Shown here in pieces: positions 1 to 8,465 of a DNA stretch of 30,675 nucleotides (positions are counted from its first letter, which is position 1; each line of letters opens with the position of its first letter). The notes under the pieces were generated by a model. It searched no databases, was not told where the DNA came from, and was given only the letters and a program-made list of their open reading frames with translations. The DNA comes from Baffinella frigidus (Eukaryota > Cryptophyceae > Cryptomonadales > Baffinellaceae): the NCBI GenBank assembly GCA_026770585.1, contig MU646307.1, positions 1,116,319 through 1,146,993 on the forward strand. The letters are read 5' to 3'. The position numbers were made by a program, and so were the translations under genes.

Positions 1-57
1 ACCCCAAACCCCAAACCCCAAACCCCAAACCCCAAACCCCAAACCCCAAACCCCAAA
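1..57. repeat. CCCCAAA heptamer array at window edge
   Basis: Eight consecutive perfect CCCCAAA units, a variant of the plant-type C-strand telomere repeat CCCTAAA. The orientation is that expected at the left end of a chromosome. The units then decay into mixed heptamers. It could be a terminal or subtelomeric variant block; the true end is not shown. Confidence 0.8.
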
Positions 58-840
58 CCCTAATGCCTTCAGCGTGACACCCTAAACCCTGAACTGCAAC
101 CCCCCAAACCGTAAACCCTGAACCCTAACCCCTAACCTTCAAACCCTAAATCCTCATTCCTGAACCCTGACGCCAACACCTCAAATCTTAAACCCTAGAC
201 ATTAGACCCTAGACCCCAAACCCTGGACCCTGAACCCTAACCCTAACACCCTGACACCCTAAATCCTGATCCCTTAACCCTAACCCCAACACCGCCAACA
301 CCAATCTCTAGACCCCAGACCCTGAACCCTAAACACCTCACACAAAACACTAAACACTAAACACCAAACCCTAAACACTAAACACTCAACACTAAACCCT
401 AAACCCTCAACCCCCGGCAGGGCGGGGTGGGCCTCTCGGTCAGCATGCCCACCAGAGCTGTGTTGGGTTTAGGGTGTAGGGTTGAGGATTTGGGTGTAAG
501 TGTTAGGCAGCAATAGGGTGTCGGGTTTAGGGTTTGGGGTGTAGGTGTTAGGCAGCAACCCCCAACCCCCACGCCCCAAACCCTAAACCCTCAACCTAGA
601 CCAAGACCCGAGACCCTAGACCCTAGACCCTAGACCCTCACCCTCAAATCCTAAATCCTCATCCCTGAACCCTAACCCCCACACCGCCAACCCCAAACTC
701 TAGAACCCAGAACCTAAACCGTAAACCCTGAACCCTAAACCCTAAACCCTAAAACCTAAACCCTAAACCCTAAACCCTAAACCCTAAACCCTAAACCCTA
801 AACCCTAAAACCTCAACCCTAAACCCTAAACCTTTACTGT
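58..840. repeat. Degenerate CCCTAAA telomere-like tract
   Basis: Mostly C-strand heptamer variants (CCCTAAA, CCCTGAA, CCCTAGA, CCCTCAA), with near-perfect CCCTAAA around 736-830. A short unique piece at 411-460 is followed by about 85 bases of G-strand repeats (463-545) in inverted orientation. No coding potential is supported. Confidence 0.85.
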
Positions 841-1317
841 GCAGCTCTATAGCGTCTAATTTACTTGTTGTCGCAGGGGAAGGACGGGGCAGGGCATGGC
901 TGAGCTTGGCGGGGCAGGGCATGTCGGGGCCCCATCTAACAACTCGTGTCGTAGAAGGGTATCGGACGTCTTAGTACCTCAGGAAGAGGGGGAGTTGCCG
1001 GATTCCCGGGATGTCAACTTGAGGATAGTCTCTCAACCCACCAGACGCGTTGCTACAGGTCTGTATTTGATCAAATCGATTCGAATCAAATCGATTTGAT
1101 CTTTGCCTCGTTGGAGCCGTTCGTGGGGGGTGGGGGCTCATAACATGATGCACCAGGCAGGCAAGTGTGGGGTCTGTGCGCGCAAACCCTACACCTTCCT
1201 CTGCACCGGCACTGGACGAAGGAGTGCGACCAGCCACTGCCAAGCCCCTTCTCCCTGCCGCTGGGGCTTCTACCCCAATAGGATCATCCACTCACCCCCC
1301 ATAGCCTCGTGAGGGGG
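841..1317 (+). other. Low-copy segment with weak coding fragments
   Basis: The frame near 1011-1045 reads SRDVNLRIVSQPTRR and resembles TRHVNLRMVGQPE encoded on the minus strand near 20270-20320, so part of this is a dispersed coding fragment. A second open frame (1103-1312) contains a cysteine-rich stretch, KCGVCARKPYTFLC, that I cannot assign to a family. No complete gene is supported. Confidence 0.3.
1069..1101. repeat. Short inverted repeat, 12-bp arms
   Basis: GATCAAATCGAT and its reverse complement are separated by 9 bases. It forms a perfect AT-rich hairpin stem. No terminal duplication is evident, so it is not called a transposon. Confidence 0.7.
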
Positions 1318-1388
1318 AGTCTGGGGATATTACCCCATGTAGAGTCACGTCCACTCCGGGATCCTACATAGGGTAATATCCCCAGACT
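1318..1388. mobile_element. Small hairpin element, 24-bp arms
   Basis: AGTCTGGGGATATTACCCC is the start of a 24-bp inverted repeat (1318-1341 against 1365-1388, one mismatch) around a 23-base loop. It resembles a tiny MITE, but no target duplication is visible. Confidence 0.55.
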
Positions 1389-1425
1389 GCCTCTGAATAC
1401 CTCGCCACCCGAGGTGCTGCGCTCT

Positions 1426-1606
1426 ACAACCCTACCCTACAACCCTACACCCTACACCCTACACCCTACACCCCACACCCTACACCCTACACCCTACACC
1501 CTACACACTACACCCTACACACTACACCCTACACCTTGCACCCTACACCCTGCACCCTACACCCTACACCCTACACCCTCCACCTTACACCCTGCACCCT
1601 ACACCC
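1426..1606. repeat. CCCTACA array directly before a coding exon
   Basis: About 25 units of CCCTACA with few variants. The array ends in CACCCAG immediately before a coding-like segment, so its right edge reads as a splice acceptor. It may be the 3' part of an intron. Confidence 0.7.
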
Positions 1607-1611
1607 AGGTG

Positions 1612-2025
1612 GCCGCCTTCCAACTCCCAAACCCTGCAAACCCTTACCTTGAAATCCAACCCCAAACCCTCACAAAGGTGTCGGCGGGCATCGCGGAGGC
1701 GTTGCAGGCCACTCGAGACTGGAAGAGGGACCATTTTAAAAGTTTGAACTTTACATGTCCTTTACAAGTGGACCGATGTGTAGTAATTTTCACACACATA
1801 TCTTGTTTGGGTCACGTAGCTGGGGGAATTCCCCCAGCTACGTGACCAAGCCCGCCCGTGACTCGTACAAATGTTTACAACCCCACATTTAAAATGCTCC
1901 CCTTTCCAGCCTCGAGTGGGGCGTTCAAAGCCGCGATGCTCGACCGCACCCGCAACAAGATTCATCAAACACCCCACCTCCCGACCAACCCCCTGAACCT
2001 CGCGATCCTAGTGGTCGCTCCTTGA
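1612..2025 (+). pseudogene. Coding exon split by a hairpin transposon
   Basis: After an acceptor-like CACCCAG at 1605-1611 the frame reads VAAFQLPNPANPYLEI and continues to 1708. It resumes at 1922 as FKAAMLDRTRNKIH and stops at 2023-2025. The hairpin element 1709-1919 plus one copy of its GG duplication lies exactly between the two halves. Without them the two parts are in one frame of about 67 codons with no stop before the end. I do not recognise the protein. A donor-like GTAACC follows at about 2046, after the stop. The gene is probably inactive at this copy unless the element is spliced out, and no canonical GT/AG pair sits at its edges. Confidence 0.5.
1709..1919. mobile_element. CCACTCGAG hairpin MITE, 2-bp TSD GG
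   Basis: Termini CCACTCGAGACTGGAA and TTCCAGCCTCGAGTGG form inverted repeats. The core 1810-1847 is a perfect 38-bp palindrome centred on GAATTC. It is flanked by GG on both sides (1707-1708, 1920-1921). It contains the internal motif TGTAGTAATTTTC. It interrupts a coding frame. It is closely related to the element at 26785-27011. Confidence 0.85.
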
Positions 2026-2045
2026 ACCTGCTGCTTCTGTATCGG

Positions 2046-2612
2046 TAACCTGAACCCCGCACCCTAAACCCTAACCCCTAACCTCTAACCCCTAAACTCT
2101 CAACCCTAAACCCTAAACCCTAAACCCTAAACCCGAAACTATCAAACCTAAGCCCTAAACTCTAAACCCTTAACCCTTAACCCACAAACCTCAACCCGAA
2201 ACCTGAAATCCTCAACCCTCAACCCTCAAGCCTAAACCCTCAACCTTAAACCCTCAACCCTCAACCCTCAACGCTACACCCTACACCCTACACCCTACAC
2301 CCTACACCCTAAACCCTAAACCCCAAACCCTGAACTTCTAAACCCTAAACCCTGAACCCAAAACTTTTAACCCTGAACCCCAAACACTGAACCCTCAAGC
2401 CTAACCCCTAAACCCTACCCTGTAAACCCGAAACTCTACAACCTAAACCCTACACCCTTAATCCTAAACCCTACACCCTACACCCTAAACCCTAAACCCT
2501 GAACCCTAAACCCTGAACCCTAAACCCTGAACCCTGAACCCTGAACCCTGAACCATCAACCCTCATCCCTTAACCCTCAACCCTAAACCCTAGACCCTAA
2601 ACCCTAAAGCGG
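2046..2612. repeat. Degenerate CCCTAAA tract with donor-like start
   Basis: C-strand heptamers (CCCTAAA, CCCTCAA, CCCTACA, CCCTGAA). The left border TCG|GTAACCTGAACCCC looks like a splice donor running into the array. No coding signal is present within it. Confidence 0.75.
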
Positions 2613-3061
2613 TTATTTTTAGCCGCCTGAACCAAATAACCTGTAAAAAACGACATCTCAAGGGTCCAAACATGAATAGAAATACAGGGATATTTCCCCT
2701 TGGTCCAAAAAAAACGAGACTCCAGGGGGGGAGGGGGCACAGCAGGGTCAGTTGAGGTGCGGGGAGGGGGGCGACAGGGGCAGCCCCGATCGGCCTGGAA
2801 TCAGCGTGGACAGGTGGCTTTAGAGCCGTGTTTCACCTTCGCCATGGGGCCCCCCGTTCGCGAGGTACGAACCTGCGGACACGGAGCGGGCACGGTTTCC
2901 TGAGACCCACAAATGTGCTTTGGCGGCCAGTCAGGGCCTTGTGCCGCGCCCTGGTGGGCCTGGAAATGGTCTGAGATGCCACAGTATAAATGGCTGGCGC
3001 TCTGCGTGCAGGTTTTGCGGCGGCGCTGTCGGGATGGTAGGCACACGTGGCTCAGACAAGG
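2613..3061 (+). other. GC-rich low-copy segment, possible exon at its 3' end
   Basis: All three plus frames are open over much of 2919-3061, so the frame cannot be chosen. The segment ends with ACAAGG|GTGGGT at 3061/3062, a donor-like junction that opens a telomere-like intron candidate ending at 3197. No protein family is recognised. Confidence 0.3.
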
Positions 3062-3197
3062 GTGGGTCCCCTAAACCCTCAACACTAAACCCTACACCTA
3101 AACCCTACACCCGAAACCCAAACCCCTAAACCCTAAACACTAAACACTAAACCCCAAACCCTAAACCCTTAACACTACACCATCAACCCCAATCCAG
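3062..3197 (+). other. Telomere-like intron candidate
   Basis: The segment starts GTGGGTCCCCTAAACCC, contains degenerate CCCTAAA heptamers, and ends CCCCAATCCAG before a coding exon. At 136 bp it has an ordinary intron size. Transcript evidence is needed. Confidence 0.45.
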
Positions 3198-3343
3198 GAG
3201 TGAGGATGATCCACTTTGGAAACAGCTGGTCTTGGATGAAAAGCAGATCAGGTCGTGGAGAACCAGCGAGAAGCAACGCCGGAAGAAGACACCCCAACAA
3301 GAAGACACCCCAACAGGTGACGGAGAACCTGGTGGCGCGGGCC
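3198..3343 (+). CDS. Exon fragment of unknown, charged protein
   Basis: After an acceptor-like AATCCAG the frame (one leftover base, then SEDDPLWKQLVLDEKQIRSW) stays open through a basic, Gln-rich stretch ending QQEDTPTG. A donor-like ACAG|GTGACG sits at 3316/3317. The 3' part carries the left copy of a ~22-bp duplication made by a retroelement insertion at 3344. The fragment lies upstream of a chromodomain reading frame and could be its 5' part, but the frames do not join cleanly through the intervening insertions and G runs. No domain is recognised. Confidence 0.4.
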
Positions 3344-3458
3344 TCTTGTCTCTGATGCGGGCCCGTTTCTTAAGGCTCATAGACTTGTGTATCACTCAAC
3401 TCAAGGTTCAAGGGCCTGTTTTAGGACCTGTATCGAGAGTAATAAAGAAGAAGAAGAA
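3344..3458 (+). mobile_element. AAG-tailed SINE-like insertion, ~22-bp TSD
   Basis: The insert ends in GTAATAAAGAAGAAGAAG. It is flanked by GGAGAACCTGGTGGCGCG (3322 on) and GGAGAACCTGCTGGCGTG (3459 on), two mismatches over 22 bp. The body shares about 80 bp with 10360-10440 and 18459-18548. A long target duplication and a simple-repeat tail indicate target-primed retrotransposition. No clear Pol III boxes are visible. Confidence 0.6.
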
Positions 3459-3558
3459 GGAGAACCTGCTGGCGTGGGCCGTCGCGCAGGAGCAACTGGA
3501 ATCGATGCAGCTCCCGCGAGAGGGGGCGGGCGGATCGGGCGGGGAGACGGGGGGGAGC

Positions 3559-3663
3559 TATCCCTTAGGTGGCCGGTAGGCTCATACGCCCTACCGTAGG
3601 GCCCTAGGACCTGCCTAGGACCTCTTGGCCGTCAATTTTGACGGCATGGCCACTTAAGGGATA
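3559..3663. mobile_element. TATCCCTTAAGTGGCC hairpin MITE (TA-flanked)
   Basis: TATCCCTTAGGTGGCC and GGCCACTTAAGGGATA are terminal inverted repeats with TA at both ends, so a TA duplication is possible. The interior carries CTACCGTAGGGCCCTAGG and a GTCAATTTTGAC palindrome. The same family occurs at 14905-15008, with partial copies at 5887-5971 and 6736-6808. It abuts the chromodomain frame. Confidence 0.8.
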
Positions 3664-3923
3664 CGGTCCAGGCCGTCGTCGGGAAGAAGATGCAGAATGG
3701 GGAGGCTCGCCACTTCATCAAGTGGAAGGGCTATGCATCCTCGAAGAACACGAGGGAGCCGTTCGAGAACATCGCGGACTTTTGCGATCTCGTCTCTGCT
3801 TTCGCGGCGGTCTCTGGTGAAGAAGGTGCGGAAGAAACTGGTGGTGGGGGCGGAGCGCGGGGGGGGCAAGATCAGGAGCCTGACGAAGGAGGGGGTGCGG
3901 GAGAGGGGGGAGGCTGGGGGTAG
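3663..3923 (+). CDS. Chromodomain-containing fragment
   Basis: The frame reads VVGKKMQNGEARHFIKWKGY and continues SSKNTREPFENIADFCDLV, the typical chromodomain order (VGKR-like strand, IKWKGY, NT-EP-EN, C-terminal helix). The family binds methylated histone tails, or targets chromovirus integrases. The W of the usual NTWEP motif is R here, and the N-terminal cage aromatic is not seen. A Gly/Glu-rich linker follows and ends at TAG (3921-3923); the next codons stay open in the same frame to the donor at 3979. The 5' end is cut by the hairpin at 3559-3663. The first ATG is 3690. The frame may belong to a host gene fragment or a retroelement; no integrase is seen nearby. Confidence 0.55.
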   Translation, partial: TVQAVVGKKMQNGEARHFIKWKGYASSKNTREPFENIADFCDLVSAFAAVSGEEGAEETGGGGGARGGQDQEPDEGGGAGEGGGWG

Positions 3924-3926
3924 GAC

Positions 3927-5048
3927 ATGAACTTTGACGGATATGACGCCAGCATCGCAAGCGAGGGAGATGACAGCAGGTCACTAAACCCTAAACCCTA
4001 ACCCCTAAACCCTAAACCCTAAACCCTAAACCCATAAACCTAAACACTAAATATTAAACACTAGACCCTGAAACCTCAACCCTCAACCTTCAACCCTTAA
4101 CCCTCAACTCTCAACCCTCAACCCCAAACCAGGCCCTCGACAACCTTCTTCTGCACCGTGGAGGAAAAAGACGTTAACGAAGCCACGCAGGTCCGAATCC
4201 CACATGTGTAGGCTGCCCCGCGTGACACGAAGTCTCTTGTCTTTCCTTAGGTTTACTTGGACGGATCCACAGGCCTTAGGAGGGCCGGAGTTTCCAGTCA
4301 ACTCTCGCTTAGATGGACCGGACTTTCCAGTCACCTTTCCTAAGTGAATCTACTTTGGCGTCCTCATAACCGTGCGTCTTTAATTGCCCATGAAAACTAG
4401 ATACCCACACTGACAAGGATTTTCAGGGTTCTTGGTTTCCTGATCTTCACTGCTGTGCGCGCCAGAGTGTAGCGCAGTTCAAAATCTGGGATCTACTTTG
4501 GCGTCCTCATAACCGCGCGTCTTTAATTACCCATGAAAACTAGATACCCACACTGACAAGGATTTTCAGGGTTCTTGGTTTCCTGATCTTCACTGCTGTG
4601 CGCGCCAGAGTGTAGCGCAGTTCAAAATCTGGGAGCTGAACGGAGACTGGAACAAGGGGGTCAACCTAGAAGATCTCTACAAACCGGCGGAGGGCCGTGA
4701 ATGGACACCGGTCCTCAACATCGCGGGGATGGTACCGCTACCGCCTGCCGCGCAGAGGATTGGTACCTAACCCCTAAAACCAAAACCCGAAACCCGAAAC
4801 CCGAAACCCTAAACCCTAAACCCTAAATCCTAAATCCTAAATCCTAAACCGTAAACCGTAAACCAGGCGAGAAGTTGTTCGGATTGGCGACTGGCCCTTT
4901 TGCAAGGCAGGCGATGAGAATCACTTCGTAGGGAAAAAGGCCGACTTCCAGAAGATCGACGACCTGGGATACTTAGCAGAGGTCTGGGTTCGGTTCAGAC
5001 CGAAGTTCGCTGCATCTACACAGGAGGCGACGACGAGAGTAGCACCAC
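3927..5048 (+). CDS. Four-exon model of unknown function
   Basis: Proposed exons are 3927-3979 (MNFDGYDASIASEGDDS), 4133-4190 (PSTTFFCTVEEKDVNEATQ), 4621-4762 (FKIWELNGDWNKGVNLEDLY...) and 4872-5048 (VVRIGDWPFCKAGDENHFVG...). Phases agree at all three junctions: 2 nt/1 nt, 0/0 and 1 nt/2 nt. Each has GT and AG borders. The last exon ends CAC|GTAAGA, a good donor. Introns 1 and 3 are telomere-like heptamer arrays. Intron 2 contains a tandem duplication that doubles its acceptor. The frame is continuous with the chromodomain frame except for one TAG. I do not recognise the protein. Partial, possibly a degraded gene. Confidence 0.45.
3980..4132 (+). other. Telomere-like intron candidate
   Basis: It starts CAG|GTCACTAAACCC, continues with degenerate CCCTAAA units, and ends CCCCAAACCAG|G. 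It sits between two coding segments whose phases match. Confidence 0.5.
4348..4633 (+). repeat. 143-bp tandem duplication with doubled acceptor
   Basis: Units 4348-4490 and 4491-4633 are nearly identical (two substitutions seen). Each ends with TGTAGCGCAG followed by TTCAAAATCTGGG, the predicted acceptor and first codons of the next exon, giving two acceptors at 4477 and 4620. A diverged third partial copy lies at about 5815-5870. Confidence 0.85.
4763..4871 (+). other. Telomere-like intron candidate
   Basis: It starts ATTG|GTACCTAACCCC and contains CCGAAAC and CCCTAAA-type heptamers. AG acceptors are available at 4866 (AAACCAG) or 4871 (GGCGAG). Only the 4871 choice keeps the next exon open in the proposed frame. 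Confidence 0.4.
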
Positions 5049-5061
5049 GTAAGATCCAATT

Positions 5062-5277
5062 CAGAGAGAGATTGATAATTTATTGCCAAACAACCAGCGT
5101 CAGCGCCGCACATGCTACGCATTGTGCCACTTACTGTATCCCGTGTTGGCCGCTCATACGAGCATTGTCCGGATGGATTCCAACTCCACCTCCTACCAGA
5201 TCCAATCCACACAGCAGCAGGATGTGCTTGCAAGGGCAGTCCGGAAAATCGTGCTTCTGCAGGCAGATGATGAGTAA
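5062..5277 (+). CDS. Dispersed coding repeat EIDxxLPNNQRQRRT
   Basis: The frame reads EIDNLLPNNQRQRRTCYALC and continues through HLLYP, HTSI and RMDSNSTSY to a stop at 5275-5277. The first ~45 residues recur on the minus strand at 15960-16112 and on the plus strand at 19290-19430, with mostly conservative changes, so this is a duplicated coding segment. Family unknown. The 3' sequence after SNSTSY differs between copies, which suggests a shared exon or a mobile-derived fragment. Confidence 0.4.
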   Translation, partial: QREIDNLLPNNQRQRRTCYALCHLLYPVLAAHTSIVRMDSNSTSYQIQSTQQQDVLARAVRKIVLLQADDE

Positions 5278-5328
5278 AACAAACAAACAGGGATCGACGC
5301 CGTACGACTGTCTGCTGCAACTTGCGCG

Positions 5329-5406
5329 CGAGCGAGCGAGCGAGCGAGCGAGCGAGCGAGCGAGAGAGGGAGAGGGAGAGGGAGAGGGAGAGGGAGAGAG
5401 AGAGAA
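5329..5406. repeat. GAGC then GGGAGA microsatellites
   Basis: About ten GAGC units pass into GGGAGA hexamers and a GA run. Confidence 0.9.
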
Positions 5407-5814
5407 GATGGGCGGCCTCTGCGCAGCTCTCCCGTTGTCTAGCTCTGCCTGAGTAAATCTGGGGAAAGCTTTACCTGGATCAAGTATTTACACAGATCGA
5501 AAGAGGACACTATCCTAGGAAGGCCATCCAAAGTTCAATTAGTTTGGCCCAAGGGTCGAGGAGTAACGGCAATTGGAAGGACGGGCCCGCCTCACGACGA
5601 TTTTTTTATTTGTTCTGTAAAGTAAAAAGACTTCAAATTGTAAGGGCCCCTAATGATTTCTAATGGGGTTTCAAAACCATTTCCGGCCATTTAAATTTTC
5701 GGCTCTAAGGGAAAATATAAGGATCTCCAGCCATTTAATTTTTTTGAGGTGTCGCTTTTTCAGATCAGGCCACTCAAAAGACCGGCTTTAGGGTTCAGGG
5801 TTCAGAGTTGCCTA
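5407..5814. other. Intergenic segment with one solo MITE end
   Basis: CTAGCTCTGCCTGAGT at about 5437-5452 matches the left terminus of the CTAGCTCTG hairpin family (18302, 26577, 30136), but no partner end is found. The remainder is unique AT-leaning sequence with no supported gene. A short TTTAGGG-type stretch occurs near 5787-5810. Confidence 0.5.
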
Positions 5815-5971
5815 AGTGAATCTACCTAGGCGTCCTCATAACCTTGCGTCCTTATGCCCTTCGATCCTAGATACCAACACTACTGGGGTCTTAGAAGACC
5901 CACGCCAGGTCCTAGGCAGGTCCTAGGGCCCTACGGTAGGGCGTATGAGCCTACTGGCCACTTGAGGGATA
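5815..5971. mobile_element. Fragments of the 143-bp repeat and a TATCCC MITE
   Basis: 5815-5870 is a diverged copy of the repeat tandemly duplicated at 4348. 5887-5971 matches the right half of the TATCCCTTAAGTGG hairpin family (ends TGGCCACTTGAGGGATA). A small palindrome GGTCTTAGAAGACC replaces the missing left end. Confidence 0.65.
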
Positions 5972-6459
5972 GTCAGGCTACTGGCATGGGCCCGCCTCGG
6001 GAGATGACTTTGGGATGGCGACTTTAGGCGTGAGGCTATTTCGGCTATTTCCGGCGCCCCCCCTTTCACGCTACTGGCAGGCCGCGTGGCGCTTGGCAAC
6101 TTGGAGGCGCTCTCCGATGCTCTTGAGATCCGTGATCGCCCCTTGCACCTCACCTCGCCCTGCATCGCCCCTTCACATCAGTCAACTGGAGGCTCGCGAC
6201 TTTAGGTCCTTTAGGTTTTAATTTCGCCCAACATAGCCCAACGACACGCCGTTCCGTAGAAGGGATCTGCAGAGAAAGAGTTTTTGCTTTCGGATCACTT
6301 CGCCCATGGACGAGGCTCGCTACCTGTTCGACCGAGGCTCACACTTCGGGGTACAGGGGTGACTACAACTTGAAGGGAAATGTGAGTTACAAGAATGCGC
6401 GTTCTTAATTTAGGACCAGCGAGTTGTCTACATCTCGCGTTTAGTCAACCCTCGGGTAC
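5972..6459. other. Unassigned intergenic segment
   Basis: Mixed sequence with GGGCCCGCCTC at about 5989, also found at 5584 and within the retroelement at 10322. No gene, RNA or complete element is supported. Confidence 0.4.
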
Positions 6460-6675
6460 TTATTTATTGTCGAAATGGGCTCCGCGCGGAAAAAATCGAG
6501 GCCAGGTCAGCAACATTTCCTCATTTTTTTGCCTTTTTGTGTCATATTATGGGTGGGAGATGCTATTTTGAGATAAAACCATGCCTAAGATAGCATAAAA
6601 GTCCATTTTTTGGAAATTTTCCTGATTTCCTGACCTGACCTCGATTCCGCGCGAAGCCCATTTCGACAATAATAA
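6460..6675. mobile_element. 216-bp MITE, TTATTATTGTCG termini
   Basis: Left TTATTTATTGTCGAAATGGG and right CCCATTTCGACAATAATAA form arms that continue through the GCGCGG and GACCTCGATT segments, about 45 bp long. The loop holds TAGGATAGCATAAAAG-like sequence, also present in the element at 22777-23163. Confidence 0.75.
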
Positions 6676-6735
6676 GACAGACACAGACCGAGGCTCGACC
6701 ACGGGTGTTCTTATGATAACCCTTGGGTGGCGAGG

Positions 6736-6869
6736 GGGTCAAAATTGACCCCCAAGAGGTCCCAGGCAGGTCCTAGGGCCCTACGGTAGAGCGTATGAGC
6801 CTACTGGCCAGGGCCCTATGGGGTTCCTAGGGGGGGGGGTCGCCTTCTTATGAGCGAGGTACCCCTGTA
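6736..6869. mobile_element. Chimera of two MITE halves
   Basis: 6736-6808 is the inner part of the TATCCCTTAAGTGG family, including a GGGGTCAAAATTGACCCC palindrome. It joins without a gap to the right half of the CAGGGGTACC family, ending GAGCGAGGTACCCCTGTA at 6869. The join lies at TGGCCAGGGCCC, suggesting recombination between the shared GGGCCCTA motifs. Confidence 0.65.
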
Positions 6870-6994
6870 CGTGTATGAGAACCCGCACCGCTTTGGAGCG
6901 CGTAGCCAGCATGGCGCTAGGGTTCACGGACTCTCTTTCGGGTGGGGCGGGATTTCGAGACCACTCTAACAGCTCGAATCCCTGTACACGTACG

Positions 6995-8465
6995 ACCCTT
7001 GGGATTTAGGGTTTAGGTTTTAGGGTTTAAGGTTTAAGGTTTAGGGTTTAGGGTTCAGGGTTTAGGGTTTAGGGTTGAGGGTTGAGGGTTTAGGGTTTAG
7101 GGTTCAGGGTTTAGGGTCCAGGGTTTGGCGTTGGGGTTCAGCGTTAAGGTTCAGGGTTCAGGGTTTAGGGCTTATGGTCTGGTGCTGAGTGTCTGGTGTT
7201 TAGTGTTTAGGGTTTTGGGTTAGGGTTGAGAGTTTAGGATTTAGGGTGTAGGGTGTGGGGTTCAGGTTTCAGGATTTAAGGTTTAGGGTTGATTGGGTTC
7301 TGATTTATGGTTTAGAGTTCAGGGTTTCACGTTTTTGGTTTTTGGTTTATGGTTTATGGTTTATGTTTTATGGTTTATGGGTTGGGGTATGGGGTTTAGG
7401 GTTAATGGTTTATGGTTTATGGTTTAGGGTTGAAGGTTCAGAATGTAGAGTTGAGGGTTTAGAGATGAGGGTTCAGTGTTTAGTGTTCAAGGTGTAGGAG
7501 TCAGAGTTCAGGGTTTGTGGTTTAGGGCTCAGAGTTCGTGGTGTATGGTTTATGGTTTATGGTTTATGGTTTATGGTTTAGCGTTTATGGTTTAGCGTTA
7601 GGGTTTAGGGTGGGAGCGAGGGGTTTGGGGCCTAGAGTTTATGGTTTGTGGTTTATGGTTTTGGGTACATGGTTTACGGTTCAGGGCTTAGGGTTTATGT
7701 TTTTTTGTTTTTTTGTTTAGTGTTTGGGGTTTAGGGTTTGAAGTTTAGGGTTTGGGGTTTAGGGTTTAGGGTCTATGGTTTAGGTCTTAGAGTTTAGGGT
7801 TCAGGGTTTAGGTTTGAGAGTTTAAGGGTTAGGTTTTAGGGTTCAGGGTTTAGGTCTTAGGGTTTAGGGTTCAGGGTGTAGTGTTTAGTGTTTAGTGTTT
7901 AGCGTTTAGTGTATAGGGTGTAGGAGTGAGAGTTCAGGGTGTATGGTTCAGGGCTCAGGGTTTATTGTTGATGGTTCAGGGTTTAGCGTTGATGGTTTAG
8001 CGTTAGGGTTCAGGGTGGGAGCGAGGGATTTAGGGTTTATAGGTTAGGGTTTATGGTTTAGGGTTTCGGGTGTATGGTTTATGGTGCAGGGTTTATGGTT
8101 TATTGTATATTGTTTATTTTTTAGGGTTTAGGTCTTAGAGTTTAGTTAGGGTTCAGGTTTGAGGGTTTAGGGTTTAGGTCTGAGGGTTTAGGGCTCAGGG
8201 TTTAGGGTTCAGGGTTTAGGGTTTAGGGTTTAGGTCTTAGGGTTTAGGATTTAGGGTCTAGAGTTCAGGGTTCAGGGTTCAGGGCTCAGGGCTCAGGGTT
8301 CAGGGTTTAGATCTGAGTGGTTATTGTTCAGGTTTCAGGGTTCAGGGTTTATGGTTTAGTGTGAGGGTTCAGGATGTAGGGTGTAGAGGGTAGGGTGTAG
8401 GGTGTAGGGTGTAGGGGTGTAGGGTGTAGGGTGTAGGATGTAGGGTGTAGGGTGTAGGGTGCAGG
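6995..8465. repeat. Long G-strand telomere-like tract
   Basis: Degenerate TTTAGGG, TTCAGGG, TTTATGG and TGTAGGG units, with a cleaner TGTAGGG run around 8375-8465. Orientation is opposite to the arrays at 1-4866. Open frames such as repeated GLWFMVY are products of the repeat and are not genes. Confidence 0.85.

Noticed and set aside
1103-1312. piggyBac-type C-terminal zinc finger in KCGVCARKPYTFLC
   Set aside because: Only the first cysteine pair fits; the remaining Cys/His spacing does not, and no transposase core is present nearby.
1414-1606. Frame of repeated LHPTPYT
   Set aside because: Product of the CCCTACA array, not a protein. The same applies at 8349-8543 and 17447-17570.
3390-3458. 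tRNA-derived SINE with Pol III boxes
   Set aside because: GGTTCAAGGGCC faintly recalls a B box, but the spacing and A box are missing and the other copies lack it.
7255-7720. Open frames rich in GLWFMVY and FRV
   Set aside because: They are translations of TTTAGGG-type heptamers, which stay open in several frames; there is no codon signal or start context.
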